Source: Rhizobium sp. ZPR4
GTDB lineage: Bacteria; Pseudomonadota; Alphaproteobacteria; Rhizobiales; Rhizobiaceae
Assembly: GCF_040215725.1 (NCBI RefSeq)
Contig: NZ_CP157971.1
Coordinates: forward strand, 124,001-188,000
DNA length: 64,000 bases
Direction of reading: 5' to 3'
A program made the position numbers and the translations under genes. Position 1 is the stretch's first letter; every line of letters begins with the position of its first letter. Of this stretch, positions 26,679 through 34,848 are shown one piece after another. The notes below the pieces were generated by a model. It saw nothing but the letters and a program-made list of their open reading frames with translations. It was not told the origin of the DNA and searched no databases.

Positions 26679-27344
26679 ATGTATCTTCTTGTCCAGGCGC
26701 GCGAATATCACAAACACGTCGAATTGCTCGATCAATCGTTCCGTCTGAGGAAAAGAGTGTTTGTGGACCGACTCGGCTGGGATGTTTCGGTATCAGACCA
26801 TCGCGAGCGGGATCACTACGACGAACTTCACCCTGCCTATCTGCTGTGGTGCGATGAAGGTCGCCAGCAGCTTTACGGCTCAGTTCGGCTCATGCCGACG
26901 ACTGGTCCCACCTTACTCTATGACGTGTTCCGCGCAACATTTCCTGATGCGTGTGACCTGATCGCGCCTGGCATCTGGGAGGGTACGCGGATGTGCATCG
27001 ACGAAGATGCCATCGATCTTGACATGCCAGAAATGCGTCCAGACAGAGCCTTTTGCCTGCTCCTGCTCGCTTTGTGCGAAACAGCGCTTGCCCATGGCAT
27101 CGACACGATGATCTCCAATTATGAGCCGCACATGCGCCGGGTCTATCAAAAAGCTGGCGCCGAGCTCGATGAACTCGGGCGTTCAGACGGATATGGTCGT
27201 TTCCCGGTCTGCTGCGGCGCCTTCGAAGTCTCGCACCGCGTATTGGATGCCATGCGCACCAAGCTTCAGGTGGACGCCCCGCTTTATCACCGACCTGCAT
27301 TCCCACACCGCGCTAGCGCCTCCCCGACATTGCTGCCCGCCTGA
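26679..27344 (+). CDS. acyl-homoserine-lactone synthase (LuxI family)
   Basis: 221 aa from ATG 26679, GGAGG six bases upstream. The family's N-terminal invariant residues are present in FRLRKRVFVDRLGWDVS; the catalytic region follows with HPAYLLW, GSVRLMPTTGPTLLYDVF and WEGTRMCID. The enzyme makes N-acyl-homoserine lactone from acyl-ACP and S-adenosylmethionine. Chain length cannot be predicted; the Thr in MISN-YEPHMRRVY region is not decisive. Forms a unit with the upstream luxR. Confidence 0.93.
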   Translation: MYLLVQAREYHKHVELLDQSFRLRKRVFVDRLGWDVSVSDHRERDHYDELHPAYLLWCDEGRQQLYGSVRLMPTTGPTLLYDVFRATFPDACDLIAPGIWEGTRMCIDEDAIDLDMPEMRPDRAFCLLLLALCETALAHGIDTMISNYEPHMRRVYQKAGAELDELGRSDGYGRFPVCCGAFEVSHRVLDAMRTKLQVDAPLYHRPAFPHRASASPTLLPA

Positions 27345-27502
27345 TCCCTCGGGGAGAATTTTTCGTGCGCAGACACGTTCCGGAAAGGTCCTTTTCAACC
27401 TGCTTCGCTGGTGCGTGAAAAACACCATGCTCTCAGCCGTACCGGCCTTCACATCTCGTTTTTGCAGAGGCAAAGCTCGCTCCAGGCTTTGATGGTCAAC
27501 GT

Positions 27503-28111
27503 ATGAAAACTGATCCGTTCGACGTTCATTGTATTTTTAGGGGCATCGGACGCACTGGCCTCGTGATTTTCGAGAGAGACGACGTTCTCCTGAGACGGAA
27601 GACGCCTTTAAGGGATTTCACGCTGGGCGACGTCGATAGAGATTTTGTCAAGGCGCTGAAGCAACTACGAGACGCAAACCTTCGGTTTGGTTTTTTGTCC
27701 GACCAACGCGGAATGGACGCCGGATCTCATGGTGTTTCCGAATTCGTTGCCTTGACGAGGGCGCTCGATGACTTGTTGAGAATTGATGGGGCCATGCCCG
27801 ATTTTTGGCTCGGATGGGCGTCGCCGGCGAGCAAGATTGAGGTCCATCCCCGAGATATTACTGCACCGAAGCCGGAGGTAGCAGCAATCACGCAGGCGAA
27901 GCAATGGTACGGCGTCGCCAACCCAGAGGCCGTCTTCGTTGGGCACTCGTCAGAGGGCCTCGAGGCAGCAAGCCGCAGCGATATCCATGCAATTCGATAT
28001 CCTGGACTGTTGCACAGGAAATACCCTTCAACCGCGATAACCGATGCTCAGCGACTTTCTGATGTTATCGGACGCGTCCTCGGCTTGGATCAGCGCCGGA
28101 CGAACTACTAA
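27503..28111 (+). CDS. HAD-superfamily-like protein, degenerate motif I
   Basis: 202 aa. Resembles histidinol-phosphatase/GmhB-type HAD proteins: VIFERDDVLLRRK near residue 22 stands in the position of the DxDGT motif but lacks the nucleophilic first Asp (Glu-Arg-Asp). LRFGFLSDQRGMDAGS corresponds to motif II, and AVFVGHSSEGLEAASRSDIHAI to motif IV with Ser-Glu instead of Asp-Asp. Catalysis is therefore doubtful. No strong ribosome site. Convergent with the relaxase gene, separated by 19 bp. Confidence 0.6.
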   Translation: MKTDPFDVHCIFRGIGRTGLVIFERDDVLLRRKTPLRDFTLGDVDRDFVKALKQLRDANLRFGFLSDQRGMDAGSHGVSEFVALTRALDDLLRIDGAMPDFWLGWASPASKIEVHPRDITAPKPEVAAITQAKQWYGVANPEAVFVGHSSEGLEAASRSDIHAIRYPGLLHRKYPSTAITDAQRLSDVIGRVLGLDQRRTNY

Positions 28112-28130
28112 CGGTGCTCCCAAAAAAAAG

Positions 28131-30161
28131 CTAGCGGCCTCGTTCCCGATCCTTGTCCTGGGGTGGGCGGAGTTTGATCGACTTCGGTACTTCCCGGTCG
28201 CGCTGCTGAGGTTTCTGGCGATCTCGGTTCGAACCGTTATTCTCTGGTCCGGTGTGCTCTGCGTTAGACCGGTCAATGCGCGATGCGTCAAGGGTGCGGT
28301 TGTTCGAACTCTTGTTGATCACCCCCTGCTCTGCAACGTGGTCGCGACCGGCCGCCGACTTCGTTTCCAAGCTGTCAGAGAACCGCTTGGCGTTGCCATG
28401 GAGCGCGCGGGCCCGATCCTTGCTCACGCGCGAGTCCAACTGCAGGCCGACGACCTTGGTGATGACACTGGTCGCTTGCTCGAAGAGCAGCCGGTCGGCT
28501 GGATTGAGTATCTTTGCAGCGATGCTAGTGGCGGTAGTCACCAGCGTTTCCTTTGCAGCTTTTGCCTGAGCGGCGCTGATCGGCGTGGATCGCAGCATGT
28601 GTTCTTCTCCTTTCAATCTTTTGGGATCTTGTCCTTCGCGTACGGCGGTTTCCAACCGGCGGTACTCGCGCTGCAGCCCGATCGAAAGATCGTGACTCAA
28701 TTCGCGCGCCGTACTGGGGGCACTGCGGTCCTTGGCAATGCCTTCCAACATCTGGATGACACGCCCAATTGACTGCTGTGTCTGATCGAATCGCTTCCTC
28801 GCCTCTTCCAGCTTCGGCGCCTTGGGCGTATCACGAAGCTTGGAGATTACTTTTTCAACGACGTTAGTCGGCGCTGTAGCACCCATGCGCTGAAACATCT
28901 CCCACTCCCACCGCTTCACCGGCGGAGGACCGGCGCGTTCGACACGCTTTTGGCGATCGATAGCTATGCCCCGTTCCCGCGCCTTTTCGGCGAAGCGAGT
29001 GCGCCACTCCGTGAAGTCCCGGATATTTGGATTGAGCATCTTGCCGCTGGCATTGCGCAGCGCGACGATCACATGCAGGTGCGGATGCTTATCAAGGTCA
29101 TTGCGATTGTGGACGGCATAAGCATAGCGGTGACCGAAAAATTGCTCCCTCAGGAAATCACGGCCAGCGAGGATGAACTGATCCCGGTCGATATTCGCCG
29201 GTCCCGACAGCAAAAGATGCATGAAGTCCCGAGGCTGGCGCGACTGCATGAGCGCCCCAACGATCTTACCCTCCGCCGTGAGTTGCTTGTGATCGCTTGT
29301 CGCGATCTCGCGCCGTGCGACGGCTTGATGATAGCGGCCGCTCCTTCCCGGCCGTTCCTCAATGTTCGTCTTGGTCGAAAGCGTTATTTCCACGCCTCCA
29401 CGCTGCATCGCATGCAGCGCCGCCGTAAACCCCTTCGGACCACTCGAAAATTCTATTGGGTACCGCGAGACCGGCGTGATCCCTTGTGTGCGCAGTGCCC
29501 GGTCGACACGCGCATCGATCCAATGAACGTCATCGATTGCAGCGGCAATGCGATTCCTGCTGCTACGGTCAGATCGGTCGCTCTTTTCATGGGCAATGAC
29601 CAGCGCGAGGTTAAGGCGGGTTCGGCCCTTCGCACCGTCGCTGACGCTGAATGCGTAGGTGCGATCGGTATCGCCAACGTCACGGAAGCCCTCGGACGCA
29701 AGCGCGCTTAGCGCGCGGGCAACCTGTTCCCGGTCGGCAGGCTCGAGCTCATAAGCCAGCCGTAGCACGTCCTTGCTTCCTTGCCGATCTCCGAACTCGC
29801 GCTCCCATGAATGAACCGCTGCGCTGAGATCGGTGACTTCTCGGCCATCCTGGTCATGCGCCTTTTCTTCCTTGCTTTGATAGGCAAGCACGTTACGTGC
29901 GGAGGTAGCTCCTGCTCCATAGGACAACACCTTTACGACCACCGCGTTGTTGCCACTCGCTCGGCTGAATGCTGTCCCCGCGCCAGCGTTAGGTGCTCCT
30001 GAGAGTATGCCGGCTTTGGTATTCGGCGCCGGCTTTTTCGCTCCGCCGCCCCCGGCCCCGCCGCCGCGACGCCGACGTTCGTCCTCTATGAGTTCAAAAT
30101 AGCTCGGCAGCCTGCGGCCTTCGGGCCTAGACTTTGAGCGACTTCTGCTGAGGTCGTTCAT
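28131..30161 (-). CDS. conjugative relaxase (MobZ/VirD2-like, MOBP type)
   Basis: 676 aa, AGGAG five bases before the ATG. After a Gly-rich linker the relaxase domain spans about 85-430. AYAVHNRNDLDKHPHLHVIV near residue 345-365 is the three-His metal motif of HUH relaxases, and YGAGATSARNVLAYQSKE near 85 may hold the nicking Tyr. The long C-terminal part is charged and helical and ends very basic. It would nick oriT and be exported by the T4SS encoded at 38-52 kb. Last gene of the minus-strand processing operon; its start overlaps the accessory gene by 35 bp. Layout recalls the rhizobial pRleVF39b-type MobZ systems (from memory). Confidence 0.85.
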   Translation of the reverse strand: MNDLSRSRSKSRPEGRRLPSYFELIEDERRRRGGGAGGGGAKKPAPNTKAGILSGAPNAGAGTAFSRASGNNAVVVKVLSYGAGATSARNVLAYQSKEEKAHDQDGREVTDLSAAVHSWEREFGDRQGSKDVLRLAYELEPADREQVARALSALASEGFRDVGDTDRTYAFSVSDGAKGRTRLNLALVIAHEKSDRSDRSSRNRIAAAIDDVHWIDARVDRALRTQGITPVSRYPIEFSSGPKGFTAALHAMQRGGVEITLSTKTNIEERPGRSGRYHQAVARREIATSDHKQLTAEGKIVGALMQSRQPRDFMHLLLSGPANIDRDQFILAGRDFLREQFFGHRYAYAVHNRNDLDKHPHLHVIVALRNASGKMLNPNIRDFTEWRTRFAEKARERGIAIDRQKRVERAGPPPVKRWEWEMFQRMGATAPTNVVEKVISKLRDTPKAPKLEEARKRFDQTQQSIGRVIQMLEGIAKDRSAPSTARELSHDLSIGLQREYRRLETAVREGQDPKRLKGEEHMLRSTPISAAQAKAAKETLVTTATSIAAKILNPADRLLFEQATSVITKVVGLQLDSRVSKDRARALHGNAKRFSDSLETKSAAGRDHVAEQGVINKSSNNRTLDASRIDRSNAEHTGPENNGSNRDRQKPQQRDREVPKSIKLRPPQDKDRERGR

Positions 30162-30519
30162 CGTATCTCCTGATCAGGTCGGCGATAAAGGTTGACGGCC
30201 TGACGAACGCTGCGTCCCTGATTGAATCAATGGCGCCCATTATCTCGTCCAGCTTTGCCATCATGGCCGCCTCCGACATGGTTTGGTCGTCCTTTTGAGA
30301 GAGAAACTCCTCGTTGCGAAAGGCGAGCTCGCGGAGGAACTGGTGCATGTTTCCCAACTGCCGGTCATGCTCTTCCAGGATCGCGGGTATATGCATGATC
30401 TCCCTGGTAACGATCAGCTTCGCGACGAGGTTGACGGAGATATCGAGACGGCTGGCAAGTTGTTCCACATTGCTGAGGACACGGGCGGGCAGACGGAACA
30501 TGATGGCCGGTTCACGCAT
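30127..30519 (-). CDS. relaxosome accessory (MobC-like) protein, putative
   Basis: 130 aa. Begins MREPAIMFRLPARVLSNVEQLASRLDISVNLVAKLIVTRE, a pattern like ribbon-helix-helix/MobC proteins that bind oriT and assist the relaxase, followed by a probable coiled coil (EEHDRQLGNMHQFLRELAFR) and a basic tail. The gene lies four bases after the preceding gene and overlaps the relaxase start, so all are one transcript. Function assigned by position and general fold; I do not recognise a specific family. Confidence 0.6.
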   Translation of the reverse strand: MREPAIMFRLPARVLSNVEQLASRLDISVNLVAKLIVTREIMHIPAILEEHDRQLGNMHQFLRELAFRNEEFLSQKDDQTMSEAAMMAKLDEIMGAIDSIRDAAFVRPSTFIADLIRRYDERPQQKSLKV

Positions 30520-30523
30520 CCGC

Positions 30524-30928
30524 CTACAGCCCCCTCGCCTTCAAGGCCTCGAGGATCAGTCTGTGGGTCGCCGATGAAAGTTGCTCATGGCGTTCCAGCG
30601 ATACCCGGAAAATCTTCGTCAGCACGTCGTCGTCGAGGTACAGGGAAATGCGCTTACGCTTAACCGATCCGGTGCTCACATCGGTTCCACTCTTTATCGC
30701 CTGCTCTTCCCCAGTTTTGCTTTTGACCGGAGGGCGCCGGGGCTCTGGCGTTCTTTCCTTCTCGACGCTCGGCACTTGCGCCTGGGGAGGATCCTCTGGC
30801 ATGAGCTTGTCGAGATCGAGGCTGGTCGGCATATAGGACGTCGCATCCTCCTCTACATCCTTCGCCTGATCTTCCCTCGATCGGGCGAGAGCGAGAATGT
30901 TGCCGGCTGGCGTTCTTTCCCTCGGCAT
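30524..30928 (-). CDS. ribbon-helix-helix-like plasmid protein
   Basis: 134 aa. A long, proline- and glutamate-rich disordered N-terminal half (PEDPPQAQVPSVEKERTPEP) precedes KRKRISLYLDDDVLTKIFRV at residues 88-107, which reads like an RHH strand and helix. Directly behind the ParA-like gene (5 bp gap), where a small centromere-binding ParB/ParG-like partner is expected. It could equally be a relaxosome component. No close family recognised. Confidence 0.55.
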   Translation of the reverse strand: MPRERTPAGNILALARSREDQAKDVEEDATSYMPTSLDLDKLMPEDPPQAQVPSVEKERTPEPRRPPVKSKTGEEQAIKSGTDVSTGSVKRKRISLYLDDDVLTKIFRVSLERHEQLSSATHRLILEALKARGL

Positions 30929-30933
30929 TGCGC

Positions 30934-31692
30934 TTAGGCAGCCTCGGCCTGCAGGAGGCCGATAAATTCGTTGTTGATCTTTTTGACCAGGTCGATCGCG
31001 TCAAGCACGCTTTCTGACGCACGGCGCTTGGCGGAGGGGGTCAGTGCCGGATTGTTCTCGATGCTGGCAAGCTTGGAGTAAAGCGACCCGAAGCCGGCGC
31101 CGACGTCGCTGAAGTGATTGCTCTTCCGGATGACCGTGTCCACCATCGGAATTCGGCCGCTCGTCAGGATAGCATGGACCTCTGGGAGTGAGCGATTATG
31201 CTTGAGGGCGATCATGTCCACATAGTTCCAGATCGCCGCGTACGGGATCGGACCTTGCGACCGCTTTCTGGAAATTTCCTTCAGGATCGTTGCCACCTTG
31301 ATGGCGGAGGTCGCGGCCGTCGGTTCGGGTATGACGGGTATCAGGACCGCATCGCACTCGTAATAGACCTCAACGGCGCGTTGGTGAACGTATCCGCCGA
31401 CGTCGTAGATCCGGATATCGGCCGCCGGCGCCTGCGCGAGACGATCGGCAAACCGGTCGTCTGGAGCGACCCGCAGATGCAGCAGCGTGCCATCGCTCGG
31501 GAGCAGTCCCCGTTTCATGGAAACATTGTACCAGCGCGTCGACGATTCCTGCTCGTCACAATCGATGAGCAGTGTTCTGTGCCCTTGCTGGGCGAACTCA
31601 GCTGCGAGATTGACGTTTAAGGTCGATTTCCCGGCGCCACCCTTGAAGGTCGATATCGCGAGCGAAAGTGGTTTGCCTGTCATGTAGTCCAT
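30934..31692 (-). CDS. ParA/MinD-type P-loop ATPase
   Basis: 252 aa, starting at ATG 31692 in the overlap TGATG with the upstream stop. Deviant Walker A STFKGGAGKSTLNVNLAAEF at residues 15-34, LLIDCDEQESSTRWYN (A'), IRIYDVGGYV (Walker B region) and VIPEPTAATSAIK complete the ParA/VirC1 fold. Encoded with the relaxase, it may position the relaxosome at the cell pole, as VirC1 does for T-DNA transfer, or partition the plasmid; the neighbouring gene is RHH-like rather than a ParB. Operon promoter probably above 32090. Confidence 0.88.
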   Translation of the reverse strand: MDYMTGKPLSLAISTFKGGAGKSTLNVNLAAEFAQQGHRTLLIDCDEQESSTRWYNVSMKRGLLPSDGTLLHLRVAPDDRFADRLAQAPAADIRIYDVGGYVHQRAVEVYYECDAVLIPVIPEPTAATSAIKVATILKEISRKRSQGPIPYAAIWNYVDMIALKHNRSLPEVHAILTSGRIPMVDTVIRKSNHFSDVGAGFGSLYSKLASIENNPALTPSAKRRASESVLDAIDLVKKINNEFIGLLQAEAA

Positions 31693-32090
31693 CAGCCTCG
31701 AAGTTTTGCTTGGGCTTGCGTGCGCTGGCGAGCCGCGATCAGATCGTCGTTGATCCTCGTTGCTTCGCGCTCTCGGGCTGTATCTGCCTTGAGATCCCTC
31801 CCCGGCCAGAGTTTCAAGACTGGCAGAAGAAGGAGCACGAAGAAGGTGATCGTCGCGCCTTTGAACCAAGCGGACTGCGCATAGAGACTGGCCGCCCACT
31901 CCCATAGTGCCCGCGTCCATTCCATGGGGAACAAAAGATACGAAATCGTCAGCGCGAGGGCGTAAGCAACAAAGGCTGCGATCAATACGCAGGCGGCCGA
32001 GACGACCAAAAAGTTGGCGCTCAAGATTAGGAACCAAAGGGCCCTGAACGGGAAGATCACGATCCTGATTGCCGTACGCTGTACTGACAT
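31692..32090 (-). CDS. small inner-membrane protein of the relaxase operon
   Basis: 132 aa from ATG 32090 (AAAGGC upstream). Two to three membrane segments are visible: FRALWFLILSANFLVVSAAC, LIAAFVAYALALTISYLLF and WFKGATITFFVLLLLPVLKL, followed by a charged helical tail (REREATRINDDLIAARQRTQ). First gene of the minus-strand processing operon, coupled to the ParA-like gene by TGATG. May link the ParA/relaxosome complex to the membrane (inference). Family not recognised. Confidence 0.7.
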   Translation of the reverse strand: MSVQRTAIRIVIFPFRALWFLILSANFLVVSAACVLIAAFVAYALALTISYLLFPMEWTRALWEWAASLYAQSAWFKGATITFFVLLLLPVLKLWPGRDLKADTAREREATRINDDLIAARQRTQAQAKLRG

Positions 32091-32158
32091 CTGCCTTTCT
32101 CCATGTCCCGATTTCGCGTTTGAAAAAACATATCGCAATCGCGTCGACTTTTCCAGAC

Positions 32159-32174
32159 TTGCACTGCAGTATAA
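32159..32174. promoter_or_regulatory. conjugation box 1 (TTGCAC-TGCA-GTATAA)
   Basis: One of five related 16-bp near-palindromes seen only in the transfer region. It lies between the divergent processing operon (ATG 32090) and the thermonuclease-like operon (ATG 32203), 69 and 29 bases away. The plus strand reads TATAAT at 32170-32175, so the box overlaps a probable -10 for the + operon. Confidence 0.65.
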
Positions 32175-32202
32175 TTTTGTGCATCATCCCCAGAGCCAAT
32201 TG

Positions 32203-32895
32203 ATGACGGACGCAAGCATGAATCCTGGCGCACGACGGCTCGCTCAAATCCTTTTTTGCACAATTGCATGCGCGACAAATAGAGTGGCGCTTGCGGGCGA
32301 AGAGGATGCCGTCTCAAGATTTGTCGGGCATTATCAGCAGGCTTATGCGGAAGGGCGCGACCTGATCCCTACCCCCCAAAAGCCCCTGGATACTGCGTCG
32401 ATCGGACCGCTCCACCTGCACACCATCACACCTGAGGGCGCACTGAGCGGAAGCGCGTTCCTCGCCTCCGACGGAACCATCGTCAAATTGGCCGGCGTCC
32501 AAGGTTGCCTCTCGACTGAGCAGATGGAATTCGTCGGCCTGCAGACCACATGCACGATGGTCTCGCTCGCGGGTCTAACCGCTTTGCTCGAGGAGGCTGA
32601 GGCCGCCGCCGGCAACGCTTTTCCGTGCCATTTCCTCGGCCAAAATAACGGCTCGCCCACCGTACGTTTTGCCGAATGCTTCTTCATGAAAAACGGTGAA
32701 ACACAATCGCTGTCAGAAGTGCTCATCAGCAAAGGTGTAGCTTTCGCGGCTCGCGATCGCACCAGCCGGGCAGTGTTTCCGGAATATGCGCAGGCGGAAG
32801 AACGCGCACAGAAAGCGAAAGCCGGAATCTGGGCTAACACCCACTTCGATCATCCCTACGGTGAGCGCTATCGCGCAAATCCCTCCACGGACTGA
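32203..32895 (+). CDS. exported thermonuclease (SNase)-fold protein 1, degenerate
   Basis: 230 aa from ATG 32203 (a second ATG at 32218 is possible). Hydrophobic N-terminus RRLAQILFCTIACATNRVALAG fits a signal peptide. The C-terminal 150 residues follow the staphylococcal-nuclease-like pattern: GTIVKLAGVQGCLS where nucleases have RLxGIDxPE, and LSEVLISKGVAFAARD then AEERAQKAKAGIWA. The catalytic Asp/Glu positions are lost and cysteines (GC, TTC, FPC, AEC) gained. First gene of a six-gene + operon next to the T4SS region; an envelope role in conjugation is inferred. Overlaps the next ATG by one base. Confidence 0.72.
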   Translation: MTDASMNPGARRLAQILFCTIACATNRVALAGEEDAVSRFVGHYQQAYAEGRDLIPTPQKPLDTASIGPLHLHTITPEGALSGSAFLASDGTIVKLAGVQGCLSTEQMEFVGLQTTCTMVSLAGLTALLEEAEAAAGNAFPCHFLGQNNGSPTVRFAECFFMKNGETQSLSEVLISKGVAFAARDRTSRAVFPEYAQAEERAQKAKAGIWANTHFDHPYGERYRANPSTD

Positions 32896-33536
32896 TGAGG
32901 TTCCTGATGTTGATGTCCATTCTAGCAGCTTCCGGCTTCTACGCAGGCATCACCATCATGCCGATGCTGGCCGGCGAGAATCTTTCTGACGCCACCCGTC
33001 ACCCGCCGGCAATCATCCCTGTTAAGGCGATCGAGAGCCAACGCGCCGGGGGCATCCGTGAGAGCGATGGAACCGCATTCGTCCCGTTTCCAGAACAAGC
33101 GCAATTCGAAACTGGTGACACCTGGATTTCCGGTGGACGGCGATATCGTCTCTATGGCCTGCAAGCATGTTTGCGCGGAACCGCCGTCACAATTTCTCCC
33201 GGTGTTGTCAGGGATTGCGGAGAGCTCAACCTGATCATGGTCCAGGCGTTGATTAGAGATATGAAGCCAGTCTGCACGACCATCAAGGATATCGATCAGA
33301 ACAATGCCGTGGTCGGCTGCCAGACGACAACAGGCAAACGGCGCTATGATCTTGCAACTTACATGATTGCGGAGGGGTGGGGATTCGCCGCCGTCGACAC
33401 CTCCGGCCATCTGGTCGTTCCCGGCTACAGGGTAGCGGAAGAAAGCGCACGATCGGCTCGCACCGGCCTTTGGGCCTACTCGGACATGCCTCACCCAGTC
33501 GCAATCCTTGCGGGCCAAGGGAGCGCACAACGATGA
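32895..33536 (+). CDS. exported thermonuclease (SNase)-fold protein 2, degenerate
   Basis: 213 aa. N-terminal membrane/signal segment FLMLMSILAASGFYAGITIM. GRRYRLYGLQACLRGTA replaces the nuclease RLxGIDxPE motif, again without acidic catalytic residues but with a Cys at the same place as in protein 1. The tail keeps the family signature (LATYMIAEGWGFAAVD, then AEESARSARTGLWA). Four further Cys (RDCG, PVC, VGC) may form disulfides in the periplasm. Start codon overlaps the previous stop (TGATG). Confidence 0.72.
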   Translation: MRFLMLMSILAASGFYAGITIMPMLAGENLSDATRHPPAIIPVKAIESQRAGGIRESDGTAFVPFPEQAQFETGDTWISGGRRYRLYGLQACLRGTAVTISPGVVRDCGELNLIMVQALIRDMKPVCTTIKDIDQNNAVVGCQTTTGKRRYDLATYMIAEGWGFAAVDTSGHLVVPGYRVAEESARSARTGLWAYSDMPHPVAILAGQGSAQR

Positions 33537-34156
33537 AACTTGTTTCGCTCTCGATCTTATTTTTGACGATGACAGTGGCGGCACCGAAGGCACAAGTCCG
33601 GCCAGTTGACATCCCGCGCCAGATTTATGGAAAGGTCCAGGTCGTCGATGCGACGACCCTTGAATTCAGGAAGAGCGCGCAGACCGTGCGGCTTGCCGGA
33701 TATGAAGCCCCTCGCCTTGAGCAAACTGCAAAGAGCGATGGCATCGACTGGCCGGCTGGCCAGGTCTCCCGGGCCTGGATGATCCTTCGTACACTTGGCC
33801 AGGACGTCAACTGCGCACCGATTGCTCGGGATGCCAATGGTGTGATCATCGCGCACTGCTTTGTCGGAGAGACAAACCTCGCCGCCACGGCCATCGCAGA
33901 AGGCATCGGCTACGCGTTCAATTACCGCGGTGAACCTCAGGTTCCCGCCTATTTCGATATTGAAAGGAAGGCGCGTGGCCTGGGATACGGCGTCTGGTCA
34001 TCGCCAGATCTCCTTCCTCCGTGGCTCTACACCGCCTCGACGGGTAATGGGGAGAAGGCCAAGGATTCTTCGCTGGAATCTGATAGCGGCTTGCCCCTGC
34101 CGTTACCTGTCGTCCCTGCCAAATCGCCCACCCTCAACGACGTGCATGGAGGTTGA
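33533..34156 (+). CDS. exported thermonuclease (SNase)-fold protein 3, partly degenerate
   Basis: 207 aa from ATG 33533, in ATGA overlap with gene 2. Signal peptide MKLVSLSILFLTMTVAAPKA. Closest of the three to true nucleases: TLEFRKSAQTVRLAGYEAPR keeps RLAG and a Pro, but the expected Asp is Glu-less (YEAPR instead of IDAPE). VNCAPIARDANGVIIAHCFV and LAATAIAEGIGYAFNYRG keep the fold's second half with two Cys. A Ser/Pro-rich C-terminal tail follows. Probably non-catalytic or altered. Confidence 0.75.
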   Translation: MKLVSLSILFLTMTVAAPKAQVRPVDIPRQIYGKVQVVDATTLEFRKSAQTVRLAGYEAPRLEQTAKSDGIDWPAGQVSRAWMILRTLGQDVNCAPIARDANGVIIAHCFVGETNLAATAIAEGIGYAFNYRGEPQVPAYFDIERKARGLGYGVWSSPDLLPPWLYTASTGNGEKAKDSSLESDSGLPLPLPVVPAKSPTLNDVHGG

Positions 34157-34468
34157 ATGAGCCGTATTGTTGCAGCCACTGTGGTGCTCATATTGCTGTC
34201 CGGTTCCGCATCCTCAGCGATCGCCGACGACGGCCCGACCCAGCAGCAAATAAACCAGCGCGATCCGGACTTTTGCGGGGCCGCAGGCGCCGGCTGCGAT
34301 CCCGCCGAGGTGCAGCGTTGGAAAGCTGTCGGCAACAGGCTTGCCGATCTCTCTTCAGCCGATCTCAGTCAGTACGCCTATGGCTGCGCCAAGCATCCCG
34401 ATTGGAGACGAGACTGCGAAACCAATCCAGCCGCTATCCTAAAACGGCTCGGGATCGAGGGATACTAA
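34157..34468 (+). CDS. small exported protein
   Basis: 103 aa, starting one base after the previous stop with GGAGG overlapping it. Signal peptide MSRIVAATVVLILLSGSASSAIA, then a mature part of about 80 residues with four Cys (DFCGAAGAGCD, YGCAKH, RDCET) and a pattern suggesting a helical, disulfide-bonded periplasmic protein. Fourth gene of the thermonuclease-like operon. No family recognised; a T4SS-associated envelope role is inferred from context. Confidence 0.72.
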   Translation: MSRIVAATVVLILLSGSASSAIADDGPTQQQINQRDPDFCGAAGAGCDPAEVQRWKAVGNRLADLSSADLSQYAYGCAKHPDWRRDCETNPAAILKRLGIEGY

Positions 34469-34470
34469 GG

Positions 34471-34848
34471 ATGGCGCTGAGCAAGCCTTCCGGAGGCGCG
34501 GTCTTGGCGGCAGGGTTCGCCTTCCTGGTAGGCGCAAGTGGCGGCTATGCGATCAACGAAATCATCAGGAGCGACCACGAGACCGACCTGGAACACGAGG
34601 TCGCCCGGCTGGAAGACGAAGTGTCACAAAAGGCGAACGCTGACGTCCCGAGTGACGAGGAGGCAAGCGCTGCGCTTGCAAAATCAGGACGGTCGATGCG
34701 CGTTTCGGAATGCAAGCCGCGTCAGGCAGTGCCGGGTGTGACTTGCTCAGGCGTGATCACGACGACCGGTGGATCCTTTGCCGGGACAAACCAACCCGGT
34801 GTGCTCTCCTTTGCAAAAATAGATGGGGTCTGGAGGCAAATCCAATGA
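34471..34848 (+). CDS. membrane-anchored small protein with coiled coil
   Basis: 125 aa from ATG 34471, with the ribosome site in the preceding stop region. An N-terminal anchor (GGAVLAAGFAFLVGASGGYA) is followed by an acidic coiled coil (ETDLEHEVARLEDEVSQKAN) and a C-terminal beta-like region with two Cys (SECKP, VTCSGV). Likely tethered in the inner membrane and facing the periplasm. Overlaps the next gene by ATGA. Not recognised as a named family. Confidence 0.68.
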   Translation: MALSKPSGGAVLAAGFAFLVGASGGYAINEIIRSDHETDLEHEVARLEDEVSQKANADVPSDEEASAALAKSGRSMRVSECKPRQAVPGVTCSGVITTTGGSFAGTNQPGVLSFAKIDGVWRQIQ

